Below are positions 53,635-64,000 of a stretch of 64,000 nt of DNA, in pieces. How positions within the stretch are numbered: the stretch's first letter is position 1; each line of letters opens with the position of its first letter. The notes below the pieces were generated by a model, which was not told the DNA's origin, searched no databases, and saw only the letters and a program-made list of their open reading frames with translations. Source of the DNA: Branchipolynoe longqiensis (taxonomy: Eukaryota; Annelida; Polychaeta; Phyllodocida; Polynoidae); assembly GCA_030323885.1 (NCBI GenBank), contig CM059191.1:102968292-103032291 (forward strand), read 5' to 3'. Position numbers and translations under genes: made by a program.

Positions 53635-54639
53635 GTCCAGTTTACACGAGGACCACCTTAGTCGAGCTCTAAGAACATGAGCCTTCCTGCACTGACGTCG
53701 TGTTGGTTGTGTAACTTGAGTAGTCGCACCCTCATTCCTGTCAGCAGTAGGTTACACAGACGAGCATGGTTAGTGGCACTTACCGAGCCTCAGCGTGTGT
53801 ACATCAACGCAGGATGTGCCTGCCTAACGAGCATTGCATCCATGCAGCACGAAAGGCACAAGCAACAGGGAACAGGGCGGATACTATCAAAGAAGATGGG
53901 AGAAGGAGAGCAGCGTGCTAAGAAGCTACACTACCAGTCAGCTCAGAGAGGAGAAGGGGTTGACATGCAGGCAAAGGCCTTCTAGAGAGAGAGAGCTGGT
54001 CAGTGTGTTTATGTGTGTGTATTGATATGGGTACACACAGGACCAGCATCGTGTGCGTGATCTATAGGAAATAATCAAGTATCCGGTCATCTTCGGTATT
54101 TATATTTGCATTATGCCTTATATGACATATATATATATATATATTATATGATATATATGGCATCCAGGTTAGAGGGAAATAGGAAATAATAAGCAATCCG
54201 TTCATATTTGCTATTCATATTCGCATTATGCCTTATATGTCACATATATATGTGATCTATAAAGTATTATGCAAGTATAACGACGTGGAATAGAATTACT
54301 TCAGTATTATTACATTAGTGTATACCGCATCTTCATGTACCTCCCACTCGCAAACTGTGGCGCCGCCACCGGATGTTCCCGTCCCTAGCGGACGCGGGGA
54401 CATCACTCAACCAGAGGATTTGCCCATATTATATATATATATATATATATATTTGTTATATATATGGCATCCATTCACAGTGACCGCTGACAGTATTGAA
54501 CTGCACCAAGTGTATGTATAGCAGCCAACCTCATTCCGCGTTATTCAGCACAGATGGGCAGAGCGCCCTCTAGCGTCGCCAAATTGCACCCTGGTCCCAT
54601 ATTGATGTAAGGTCAAAGTCACAGCCAACAGGAAGGCGG
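53635..54639. other. Unassigned, with TA microsatellites
   Basis: TA runs at about 54125-54165 and 54430-54465. A 102-codon plus-strand ORF at 53677-53985 shows no recognisable domain and I do not call it a gene. 'gcattatgccttatatg' occurs twice (54.11 and 54.22 kb). Confidence 0.4.
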
Positions 54640-54960
54640 ACGGGATGGCCAAATGGGAAGCGCGCCCACTTCCGCGACAGCAGGTCGCGGGATCAATCCC
54701 CGCCCGAGTCAAACAAATTCTTTGTTCTTGGTCCTGCACATATTCATACGTGCTGCTTGCTACCTCGACTAGTGTTAACCCTTTAGGGAGACGGGTGGTA
54801 AGTTCAGTCTCAGGACAATATGGGTTAAGTTGGATATTAGATCATGGTGGTGGGATCATGGTATTCCTGTTTCGCAACACTATTAGGGCACCGTGAGTGT
54901 GTTACATCACAAGACAGTAACTGTTCAGTATATGGCCAGTTACTGACTCTTGATGAGTTA
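54640..54960 (+). repeat. tRNA-derived SINE related to S1
   Basis: A box in 'cgggatggccaaatgggaag' and B-box-like 'cgggatcaatcccc'. The 3' half has the S1-like order ('ggacaatatgggttaagttg', 'gatcatggtggtggg') but a different middle. Confidence 0.7.
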
Positions 54961-55009
54961 ATGTCATTAATTGTCCTAAATTGTTAATGTCATTAATTGC
55001 ATGGAGTGG

Positions 55010-57775
55010 ATCACGTCAAAGTATGGTGGTGTTCGGTCACTGACTGAAACAGAACTGGCAGTGCGGTTTTCATGACTGACTGAATCACTTCAGAGCACCG
55101 CTGGTTTTAATGCACTGACTGAATCACACTATACCATCGCTGATTATAGGTACTGACTGAATCATAGCAAGGCCTCACAGCTTTCAGGTACTGACTGAAT
55201 GATGTCAGTGCTCAGCAGGTTTCATTTACTGACTGATTCACTGCAGGGTTCGGCATCTTTCAGGTACTGACTGAATCAGTTCAGTGCTCAGCAGGTTTCA
55301 TTTACTGACTGATTCACTGCAGGGTTCCGCATCTTTCAGGTACTGACTGAATCAGTTCAGTGCTCAGCAGGTTTCATTTACTGACTGATTCACTGCAGGG
55401 TTCCGCATCTTTCAGGTACTGACTGAATCAGTTCAGTGCTCAGCAGGTTTCATTTACTGACGGATTCACTGCAGGGTTCCGCATCTTTCATGTACTGACT
55501 GAATCACCCCAGTGCTTGGAAGTTTTTATTTAAGGACTGAGTATTCGGCAGATTTTATATACTGACTGAATCATGTCAGGTTTCCACAGATTTTATCCAC
55601 TGACTGAATCAGCGCAGGCCACAGCGACTTTAAGGCCCTGGCTGAATAATAGCAGGGTTCCGCATCTTTCAGGTACTTACTGAATTATGGCACTGCTCAG
55701 CAGCGTTCATATAATGACTCAATCTTGCAGGGTTCCGCATCTTTCAGGTACTGACTGAATTATGGCACTGCTCGGCAGCATTCATATAATGACTGAATCA
55801 TAGCTGGGTTCCGCATCTTTCAGGTACTTGCTGAATTATGGCACTGCTCGGCAGCATTGATATAATGACTGATTCATAGCTGCGTTCCGCATCTTTCAAG
55901 TACTTACTGAATTATGGCACTGCTCGGCAGCGTTCATATAATGACTGAGTCATAGCTGGGTTCCGCATCTTTCAGGTACTTACTGAATGATGGCAGTGCT
56001 CAGCAGCGTTCATATTATGACTGAATCATAGCAGGGTTCCGCATCTTTCAGGTACTTACTGAATTATGGCACTGCTCGGCAGCTTTCAGATAATGACTGA
56101 ATCATAGCTGGGTTCCGCATATTTCAGGTACTGACTGAATCATGTCAGTGCTCGGCTGCTTTCATTTCTCGACTGAACCATAGCAGTAGTTCACAGATTT
56201 CATATACTGACTGAACCATAGCAGTAGTTCACATATTTCATATACTGACTGAACCATAGCAGTAGTTCACAGATTTCATGTACTGACTGAACCATAGCAG
56301 TCAGTTCACATATTTCATATACTGACTGAACCATAGCAGTAGTTCACAGATTTCATATACTGACTGAACCATAGCAGTAGTTCACATATTTCATATACTG
56401 ACTGAACCATAGCAGTAGTTCACAGATTTCATATACTGACTGAACCATAGCAGTAGTTCACAGATTTCATATACTGACTGAACCATAGCAGTAGTTCACA
56501 TATTTCATATACTGACTGAACCATAGCAGTAGTTCACAGATTTCATATACTGACTGAACCATAGCAGTAGTTCACAGATTTCATATACTGACTGAACCAT
56601 AGCAGTAGTTCACAGATTTCATATACTGACTGAACCATAGCAGTAGTCCACAGATTTCATATACTGACTGAACCATAGCAGTAGTTCACAGATTTCATAT
56701 ACTGACTGAACCATAGCAGTAGTTCACAGATTTCATATACTGTCTGAACTCATGCAGTAGTTCCGCAGATTTCATATACTGACTGAACCATAGCAGTAGT
56801 TCACAGATTTCATATACTGACTGAACATAGCAGTAGTTCAGCAGATTTCATATACTGACTGAACCATATCAGTAGTTCACATATTTCATATACTGACTGA
56901 ACCATAGCAGTAGTTCACATATTTCATATACTGACTGAACCATAGCAGTAGTTCACATAGTTCATATACTGACTGAACCATAGCAATAGTTCACAGATTT
57001 CATATACTGACTGAACCATAGCAGTAGTTCACATATTTCACATACTGACTGAACCATAGCAGTAGTTCACAGATTTCATATACTGACTGAACCATAGCAG
57101 TAGTTCACATATTTCAAATACTGACTGAAGCATAGCAGTAGTTCACAGATTTCATATACTGACTGAACCATATCAGTAGTTCACATATTTCATATACTGA
57201 CTGAACCATAGCAGTAGTTCACAGATTTCATATACTGACTGAACCATAGCAGTAGTTCACAGATTTCATATACTGACTGAACCATAGCAGTAGTTCACAT
57301 ATTTCATATACTGACTGAACCATAGCAGTAGTTCACAGATTTCATATACTGACTGAACCATAGCAGTAGTTCACATATTTCATATACTGACTGAACCATA
57401 GCAGTAGTTCACAGATTTCATTTCTCGACTGAACCATAGCAGTAGTTCACAGATTTCATATACTAACTGAACCATATCAGGGATCCGCAGATTTTATAAC
57501 CTCACTAAATCAACGCAGGCCACATCGGCTTTAAGAACCTGGCTGAATCATATCAGGGCAACGCTGCTTTCATACACTGTCTGAATCATTCATATTAGAA
57601 TAGCGCAGTTTAAGACGCTAACTGAATCCCATCACAGCACGCTGCATGCAGACACTGACTGAATGCCATTAGAGTGCCACTGCTTTCATCTACTGACTGA
57701 ATAATATCAGGACACCGTGCCTTCCAGTCTCTCCCTGAATACAATCAGCGCATCACATCTGTCAGCCTAGGCCAA
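55010..57775. repeat. 38-bp minisatellite with dimeric and diverged flanks
   Basis: The core at 56.15-57.48 kb is highly uniform: 'catatactgactgaaccat' plus 'agcagtagttcacagattt'. The left flank (55.2-55.5 kb) has a 76-bp dimer. Both outer edges are diverged, the usual pattern of an array growing from the centre. Confidence 0.95.
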
Positions 57776-58629
57776 ATACCAAACACAAATTGGTGCGCGT
57801 CCTTTTGAAAACGCAAATCAGGGTCGGGCGGATTTTATTTTAATTTATATTTTTCTTCTGGCCTATGAGGTAAAGGCAATACATGTCCAGACACAATGGC
57901 CGAATGAGTTAGGTTGTGAGATTCAAACTACTGTTTTCGAACCCTGCTTGAGTCGAACCAATGACATGAAAATTGATACGAAAGTTGAATTTCTGCCTGC
58001 TGGATACCTTTTTAACAGGATACCAACACTATTTAACAATATAAAAAGTATATTTAACGGTATAAAAAACATGTTTAACAATATAAAAAACATGTTTAAC
58101 ATTATAACAAAATATAAATAACTTTTTTTTAAGAATCAGGGAGAGGCGGTTTTTCAAGCACGGGCGCGGACCATCACCGATCTATTTTTTGTATTTGGCC
58201 TCACTGCCTGAATCATTGCAGGGAGCTGCGGCTTCTTAGAGTCCCTTGCTGTCCCGGCCTCCCCTCTCTGTGGCTGTCAGTTTGTGAGGACGTGGACTTT
58301 GTCTCCGTAATCTCATGGGTGCCTTAAATATATTAGGTTGATTGTCGAGAAAATGATCACCGGGAACCAGCGCGCCACCTGGAGGGAACGAGGAGAAGGA
58401 GCTGTTTAGGAGGAGACCTCCAGTCCTCCAGGCCGCACACTGACGGCCAGTAACCGAAACAACAAGGAACTACAGGAGTAAATATAGCAATAACAATAGA
58501 TAGAGGATAATTAAATACATAACAATATTCGTATAAGGACTTTATAGCTCACATAATAATTAAGGGATTATGCAGATGTAGATAGGCAGAAGTATGGATC
58601 TATTATTATTATTGTTTGTGAATCTGTTG
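57776..58629. other. SINE fragment, AT repeat and unassigned GC-rich DNA
   Basis: 57893-57995 is an S1 head fragment ('acaatggccgaatgagttag'). 58010-58115 has a short tandem 'tttaacaatataaaaa'. 58.25-58.45 kb is GC-richer, without a convincing exon on either strand. Confidence 0.5.
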
Positions 58630-59115
58630 GGGTATGGGCTATACAGGTATTGCAGGTATAGCAATACCTCAGGGAGTTTGACGCCCCTGCCCTGCAGAGT
58701 TCTAAACCACTGCCTTGTGGTACAGGTTCTTGACAGAACCAAAGGCTAAGGGAGCAAACCCTAAACAGAAAACCATGTCACTGTGGCAGCATTAAGGGCG
58801 GTTGATGTATGGAACTCCCAACATCTCCCGACCAGCCACTGCAGGGACAAATAGTTTTGCGCCTGTCTTGACATGTTCTTGCCGGTGTGAAACCTCTATC
58901 TGCTCCCGAGAGAGTGCCGCTGGTAACTTGCAAAAGCCATTAGCAAGCACTTCAACACTTTTGCAGGCAGCTTTCATGAAACATATACCATCAAGAGAAA
59001 CCTGAAGCTGAGAGACATTAAGATCATGGACGCAACTCTCACAGCAGAGAGCTAAATGGAGAGTGGCAGTCAAGTAATGAAAGCAGTCTTTGTCGCATCG
59101 CGACCGACACCATGA
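58630..59115 (+). repeat. RTE-linked 3'-end repeat, copy 2
   Basis: Inverted relative to 988-1435 and about 85-90 percent similar by eye. Ends with the RTE terminus ('gaaagcagtctttgtcgcat'). Confidence 0.75.
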
Positions 59116-59849
59116 TGTTCTGTTGGATGGCCGTTATTGTCCAATGGGAACTCACAGCTGCGTGTGATGATGCCCTCTCCAGTCGCTGCTGTATTGTTTA
59201 TGATGTTGTTTTAGTTTCATGTTAATGCTTATTTCAAGTGCAAACGTCGAACATTAATTTGAAGAGCATATCAGAACTCAGACACCATAGGGTGCAACAG
59301 GAACAGGTTCTATTATATTGACTCATCATTTCCTTATTTGCACAACAACTGCTTAACAAGAGCGCAAATGATTTTGCTTTCGAAAAATTGATGCTTTCTT
59401 CAAAACAATTTCAGTTTATATAAGAAAGCAATCAAACTGCAGTGAATAAATATGCAAAAACAGCTTTACATGGTGTTACCGGCAATACCAGACCGACCAC
59501 AAATGTCAAGAGACACCGAGCTAAGATCAGCAGATTCAAATTCATTGCTGTACATGACAAAACTGAACAGAGCATCCTCACCACATGTGGTGGGCCCTGA
59601 TGGTGGAGTCTCTGACTTGGCTGGAGCATACAGCTCAAACACTCTTATCTAATCTTATCGCACTATGTGGCTGTAACCCTCCTCAGGGCTGGAAATACCC
59701 AGAATGCGTCAGACTGGAGGACTGTCGGGGCTGGGTGAGAGGTGTGCGGTGTGAATGGATTGGGCAATGAATGTCTCGCATTCACTGGAACACGGCGCCT
59801 TGTCAGCACACTGTCAGCTAGGTCAGGCCGCCTGGACACGCACAGCACG
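59116..59849. other. Unassigned
   Basis: 59.22-59.43 kb has diverged, inverted MITE-like sequence. 59.61-59.65 kb shares about 30 bp with 2.34-2.38 kb. No gene. Confidence 0.4.
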
Positions 59850-60650
59850 CATCTCACCACATCGTCATGCACGTCACAAACGTCACACAAGCCACCCACG
59901 TCACGACTTTCCGACACGCATTTCATAACGCACACAAATAGCACGCACATCACACCAGACCATCAGACATATCATGACACAAATACATACAGACGCACCA
60001 CACCACCACGCATGTCATGCACGTCACGCACGTCGACTCACCGACACCTACGCCATAACGCACAGGCACACAACATACACATCACACCACACCACCATAT
60101 ACGCCATGACGTACATACTACACACGCGTCAAGCCACATCGCCACGCACGTCATGACGTACATACACCTGTCACACCACATGGTCACGCACGTCATGCAC
60201 GTCACAGCTCACGAACACTGATGCAATAACGCATATACACACATCACACACGTCACACCACACCATCACGTACATCATGACGGACATATACACATGTCAC
60301 ACCACAACGTCACGCACTTCATGACGTACTTATGTAGGTAACACTACCCCGCAACGCACGTCATGACGTACATACCCACATCACACAAGTCGCAACACAC
60401 CATTACACACGTCATAGCGCACATCCATACCACGCACACATCACAAGACACCGTTACGCACGTCATAACATGCATACACTCAACACACATGTCGCAACAC
60501 GTAGCTACCCACGTCAGGACGCAGTACCACACACTTCATGACGCACATACACACTTCACACATACATCACAACGTAGCGACTCACTCACGTTATGGCACG
60601 CATACACTCACCCTCACACTTTGTAATGACGTAGGTCATGGAGCACACGC
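59850..60650. repeat. Degenerate tandem array rich in ACGTCATGACGT
   Basis: Irregular units of roughly 60 bp dominated by 'cacgcacgtcatgacgtaca' and 'cacacacgtcacacc'. Several overlapping His/Thr/Ser-rich ORFs in more than one frame are artefacts. Confidence 0.85.
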
Positions 60651-60849
60651 ACAGTACAGACGCAAATGTCACAACCTCCCTTAACACGCGTCCGGACACG
60701 CCGACACACATGTTATGACATGCAGATGCTCATGTCAGTTCACATTGTGACACATGTCACTATATAGCGGCGCACACATCACAGCACATCGCCAAACATG
60801 TCATTGCACATCGGTACAACACACGATCTAACAGGGCCTTCATTGCCAG

Positions 60850-61560
60850 TTGTCATATATCTCAAATCACATCAGTATATATATATCACAATACATATGT
60901 ACATCTATCAACAACACATCAGTACATCTCTCACACCACATCAGTACATCTCTCACAACACATCAGTACATCTGTCACAACATATATGTTTATATATCAC
61001 AACAAATCAGTACATCTATCACAACACATCAGTACATCTCTCACAACACATCAGTACATATACCACAACACATCAGTACATATATCACAACACATCAGTG
61101 CATATATCACAACACATCAGTACATATATCACAACACATCAGTACATCTATCACAACACATCAGTACATATATCACAACACATCAGTACATATATCACAA
61201 CACATCAGTACATATATCACAACACATCAGTACATCTATCACAACACATCACTACATATATCACAACACATCAGTACATATATCACACCACCTCAGTACA
61301 TATCTCACACCGCATGTGTACATATATCACAACACATCAGTACATATATCACAACACATCAGTACATATATCACCACACATGTGTACATCTATCACAACA
61401 CCAGTGTACATATATCACAACACATCATTACATCTATAACAACACATCAGTACATATATCACACTACATATGTACATCTATCACAACAAATCAGTACATG
61501 TATTAAAACAAATCAATACATATATCAAATTATATAACTACAAATGTCACAACATATTAG
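60850..61560. repeat. 22-bp satellite array, about 32 units
   Basis: Unit 'cacaacacatcagtacat' plus 'atat'. Three overlapping ORFs of 183-218 codons in different frames show that the open frames are compositional. Confidence 0.95.
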
Positions 61561-62124
61561 GTCACATGTCAAACACTGGAGGAGTAGCTGCGGTCGGATG
61601 CACGTGTCTGTGTAAGCCTTTTTGTCGAGAGGTCGCGCTAAATGAATTGCACCAGGAGTAAATCTAATTTGCAAGTTTGTGTAAATAGTCGATTAAGTGA
61701 AAGTGTCGCTTCGTTGATTCAATTTGCACCCTGTGTGGATGCCTCCTCCAGCCCCGTCTTCTCGTCCAGCCCCCCCCCCCCCTCCCATCGTCCAGCCTCT
61801 CTCAACCGAAGGCCTAATCCAGCCCCTATCAGCCGTAACCCTCCTCCTGCCCCTCCCCTCCTCCTCATGAGTCCTCCATCCTTACCCAGCCCCAGGCCTC
61901 TTCCATCCCCTCTCCACCTTCCTTCTCCTCATGACCCCTTTCAGCCACACTCAGCCCAAGAACTGCCTTCTCAATCTCACACCTGCTTCAGCGGTATTAG
62001 ATTGAGCGAACTTGTAGTCGTACACCTCATCCAGCACCTCTAAGCCTCCGTCCTCATCAACCATCTCTGAACCTAATGTTTCTCCAGCACCTCTCACCCC
62101 ATCGTACCCGCTGACTACCATTCC
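61561..62124. other. C-rich unassigned sequence
   Basis: 61.74-62.10 kb is CT-rich with 'ctcctcatga' and 'ccagcacctct' recurrences, a weak old repeat. No exon identified. Confidence 0.4.
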
Positions 62125-62303
62125 TATTGCCATGGGGGTGATCAAAATGGGAAATATTGTGCCTAGAGCGGGACTGGAACCCACATGTCTTTGCATTCCG
62201 GACCAGTCTGCTAATCATTACACCACCTAGGCTCCCTGGTGTCACCACACTACCTGTATATGAGGCTCCTTGCCTGAGAGGTCAGTGCAGACTACTACAC
62301 TAT
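62125..62303 (-). repeat. SINE family S3 with 5' module
   Basis: 'ttacaccacctaggctccct' (A box region), B box within 'gggactggaaccc', and the 5' module 'gcctgagaggtcagtgcaga'. Confidence 0.8.
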
Positions 62304-62569
62304 TGACGGTACCAGTGTACCGAAGGATTGGGACCAGCAGTGATTCTGATGGAAGCTGGGGTGTGAGCTGTACAGGGTGGCAGCCATTGTTACTAGTGTT
62401 AGTAACAGTGAATACAGTGTTAGTGCCGTTACTGGCTATGGGGCAAGATCTTTGACGGCGATGACGATCGTGGCATTTCTCATTACGGGTGAGCCATACA
62501 AGTTAGCGTAAATAACCATTACAGAGGGATTCACACTGGTTTAGATTTCAGAAAACTTGGATCTTATGA

Positions 62570-62828
62570 ACCTTAATGCGCCTGTCACACCTTGCCGGAC
62601 TGAGTACCGGAGACCACCGGACAAAGAATTGTCTAGTCCGGTGCTCTCCGGTACACAAAATGTATCGAAATGTATCAAAATGGAGCGGAATTGGGTCAAT
62701 TGGCGCGGGTAGAAGTTTTGTGCATGTTCGGATGGGTACCGGACATGTACCGGACATCACCGTACAGTACCGGACAGTGTCCGGTTCTCGTCCGGCTCCC
62801 CAGTCCGTCAAGTTGTGACTGGGCCTTA
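62570..62828. mobile_element. CCGGA-rich MITE, copy 2
   Basis: Imperfect inverted ends: left 'gcgcctgtcacaccttgccggac', right (reverse complement) 'ggcccagtcacaacttgacggac', each outside bordered by TTAA. Interior like 23.76-24.34 kb ('aattgtctagtccggtg'). Confidence 0.78.
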
Positions 62829-63540
62829 AATGTAGAAACCATTATTTAATTTAAAAAGCCATGTCTAGCAATACTAAACATGCAATCATATATAAATCAC
62901 CTGATTGTAAATGCCATTTCGGTAAAGGCAATTTACTGACATTCTAATTTGGGGTACAAGCTTGTTGATGAAACTAGTGGGAAACGCCATTTGGGGAAAA
63001 CAAGCTTTTTAAAGTGAATACCAGTTGATGCAAACAATCTTCTACACACATACCTTTCTTTTTAAAGGTAATTACACTATTGTGTAAATGCAATTAAATG
63101 CCAATTGTAAATGTTATTAAATGTTAATCCCTATACTATGTAAATGTCGTTATGGACTCAGCCTTACAAGGTCGAAGATGATATCGGAAATGACAGCACC
63201 ACGTCTGCATTGGCTATAACCGGTAGAACTTAGACCGGAAGTACCCACCACCAGACACGACACAACCGGAACCGCCGCCATTATGGCTGCCTGGGTGGGG
63301 GGGGGGGGGGGGCGGGTGTCACGTGCAACGCTTGCTCAGTCTGCGCAAAAAGGTTGACAGTTCTACCGTCAGGGGAAAGACGCAGCAGACACGCGCACAC
63401 CAGAGCGTGACAGGACAGCGGCTCGACGAAGCCATGCGTGACGACATGCACTCAGAGGTCACTCAGGAAAGCTGAAAAGGTTATGGAGAAGAAAGGAGGA
63501 GGGTGGAGAGCAGGGATGGGGAGATAGAGAGGTGGGTAGT
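62829..63540. other. Unassigned
   Basis: 'gtaaatgcca'-type words recur at 62.9-63.15 kb (weak old repeat). A G-run lies at 63297-63312. No gene. Confidence 0.4.
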
Positions 63541-63544
63541 TGGT

Positions 63545-63630
63545 TTGTTCTGTTGGTGTTTTATGTCCTGGTAACCAACATCTAAGGTTGGTTGTTTTGG
63601 GGAGTTTACGTCCTGGCAACATCTAAGTGT
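63545..63630 (-). repeat. SINE family S1 3'-end fragment, duplicated
   Basis: Two nested copies of the S1 3' terminus ('gttttatgtcctgg' and 'gtttacgtcctggcaacatc'). Confidence 0.65.
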
Positions 63631-64000
63631 AAAAATATACGGATTTTCGGTTTGGAATTATATATTCGCAAAGAACATTATTATTCTCGAGCGACGGAGT
63701 GGGGACCATGATTATGTAACAGAGAAGCAATGGGTGCCCCACTCGCTTTGTGACATAAGGGCTATGTGGAAATGTGATAACACATAGCGGCCGAGATTGT
63801 GATGTGATGTTCATACTTTAAGAGATGGTTAATAATTATTTAAATGTTCCCTCGATGGACCAGAATGAATGCAAGTGGAGGGGAAGGGCATTTTTAATAT
63901 ATGTTTATTGTAACTGTCTGCAACCACCCATTACTATGGGCCCAATGGTTAAGCACACCAAGCCATCCTGCATACATTCTGGGTGCCACCTGCAGCTGGG
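63631..64000. other. Unassigned window end
   Basis: No feature recognised. Confidence 0.4.

Noticed and set aside
53677..53985. 102-codon plus-strand ORF
   Set aside because: No recognisable domain, no repeat of known family, and length within chance expectation.
58240..58450. GC-rich segment as a host exon
   Set aside because: Both strands translate without conserved motif or clear splice junctions.
60798..61537. Three overlapping long ORFs of TIYHNTSVHIS-type repeats
   Set aside because: Open in all three frames because the 22-bp unit lacks stops; no coding signal.
61951..62196. Minus-strand ORF as a possible upstream channel exon
   Set aside because: Part of it is the S3 SINE, and the rest has no channel motif or credible splice sites.

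Overview
The window is animal (metazoan) nuclear DNA and very probably molluscan. It has no bacterial-style gene packing. It carries three spliced exons of a neurotransmitter-gated chloride channel, and they sit in a sea of retrotransposons, tRNA-derived SINEs, inverted-repeat DNA elements and long minisatellites. The SINE at 32.0-32.4 kb has a body and a 3' end (cgtcgttaaataaaac) that I associate with mollusc genomes; this rests on memory, not a search.

Host gene: on the minus strand, exons at 50716-50783 (68 bp), 38637-38741 (105 bp) and 37785-37900 (116 bp) join in phase. They encode the middle of the extracellular ligand-binding domain of a glycine/GABA-A/glutamate-gated Cl- channel type Cys-loop subunit. 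The 5' exons lie beyond 50.8 kb and the transmembrane exons below 37.8 kb; I found neither.

Layout: 0-2.9 kb, SINE, RTE 3' end and TA-rich repeats. 2.9-7.3 kb, a minus-strand DIRS-like tyrosine-recombinase retrotransposon split by a dead CR1/Jockey-like LINE. 7.3-13.2 kb, a structurally complete but mutated plus-strand Ngaro/PAT-type element with split direct repeats (A1-ORFs-B1-A2-B2). 14.6-17.1 kb, a Ty3/gypsy deletion derivative with identical 128-bp LTRs and a 5-bp target duplication. 17.5-18.9 kb, a 54-bp minisatellite split by a LINE tail. 19.3-20.6 kb, a broken RTE LINE. 21.7-25.3 kb, inverted-repeat elements. 25.4-28.7 kb, a 55-bp satellite. 29-37 kb, SINEs, MITEs, an LTR and a 72-bp array. 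37-51 kb, the channel exons and their repeat-filled introns. 51-64 kb, further SINEs, MITEs and 38-bp, CRE-like and 22-bp arrays.

The most unusual feature is how the minisatellites relate to the exons. Each of the three exons has an array on its splice-donor side, within about 50 bp. One array is built from copies of the exon's own 5' splice site. One carries an AP-1-like TGASTCA motif in most units. One is pyrimidine-rich on the coding strand and extends the exon reading frame by more than 800 codons with no stop. Most long ORFs elsewhere are by-products of tandem repeats.
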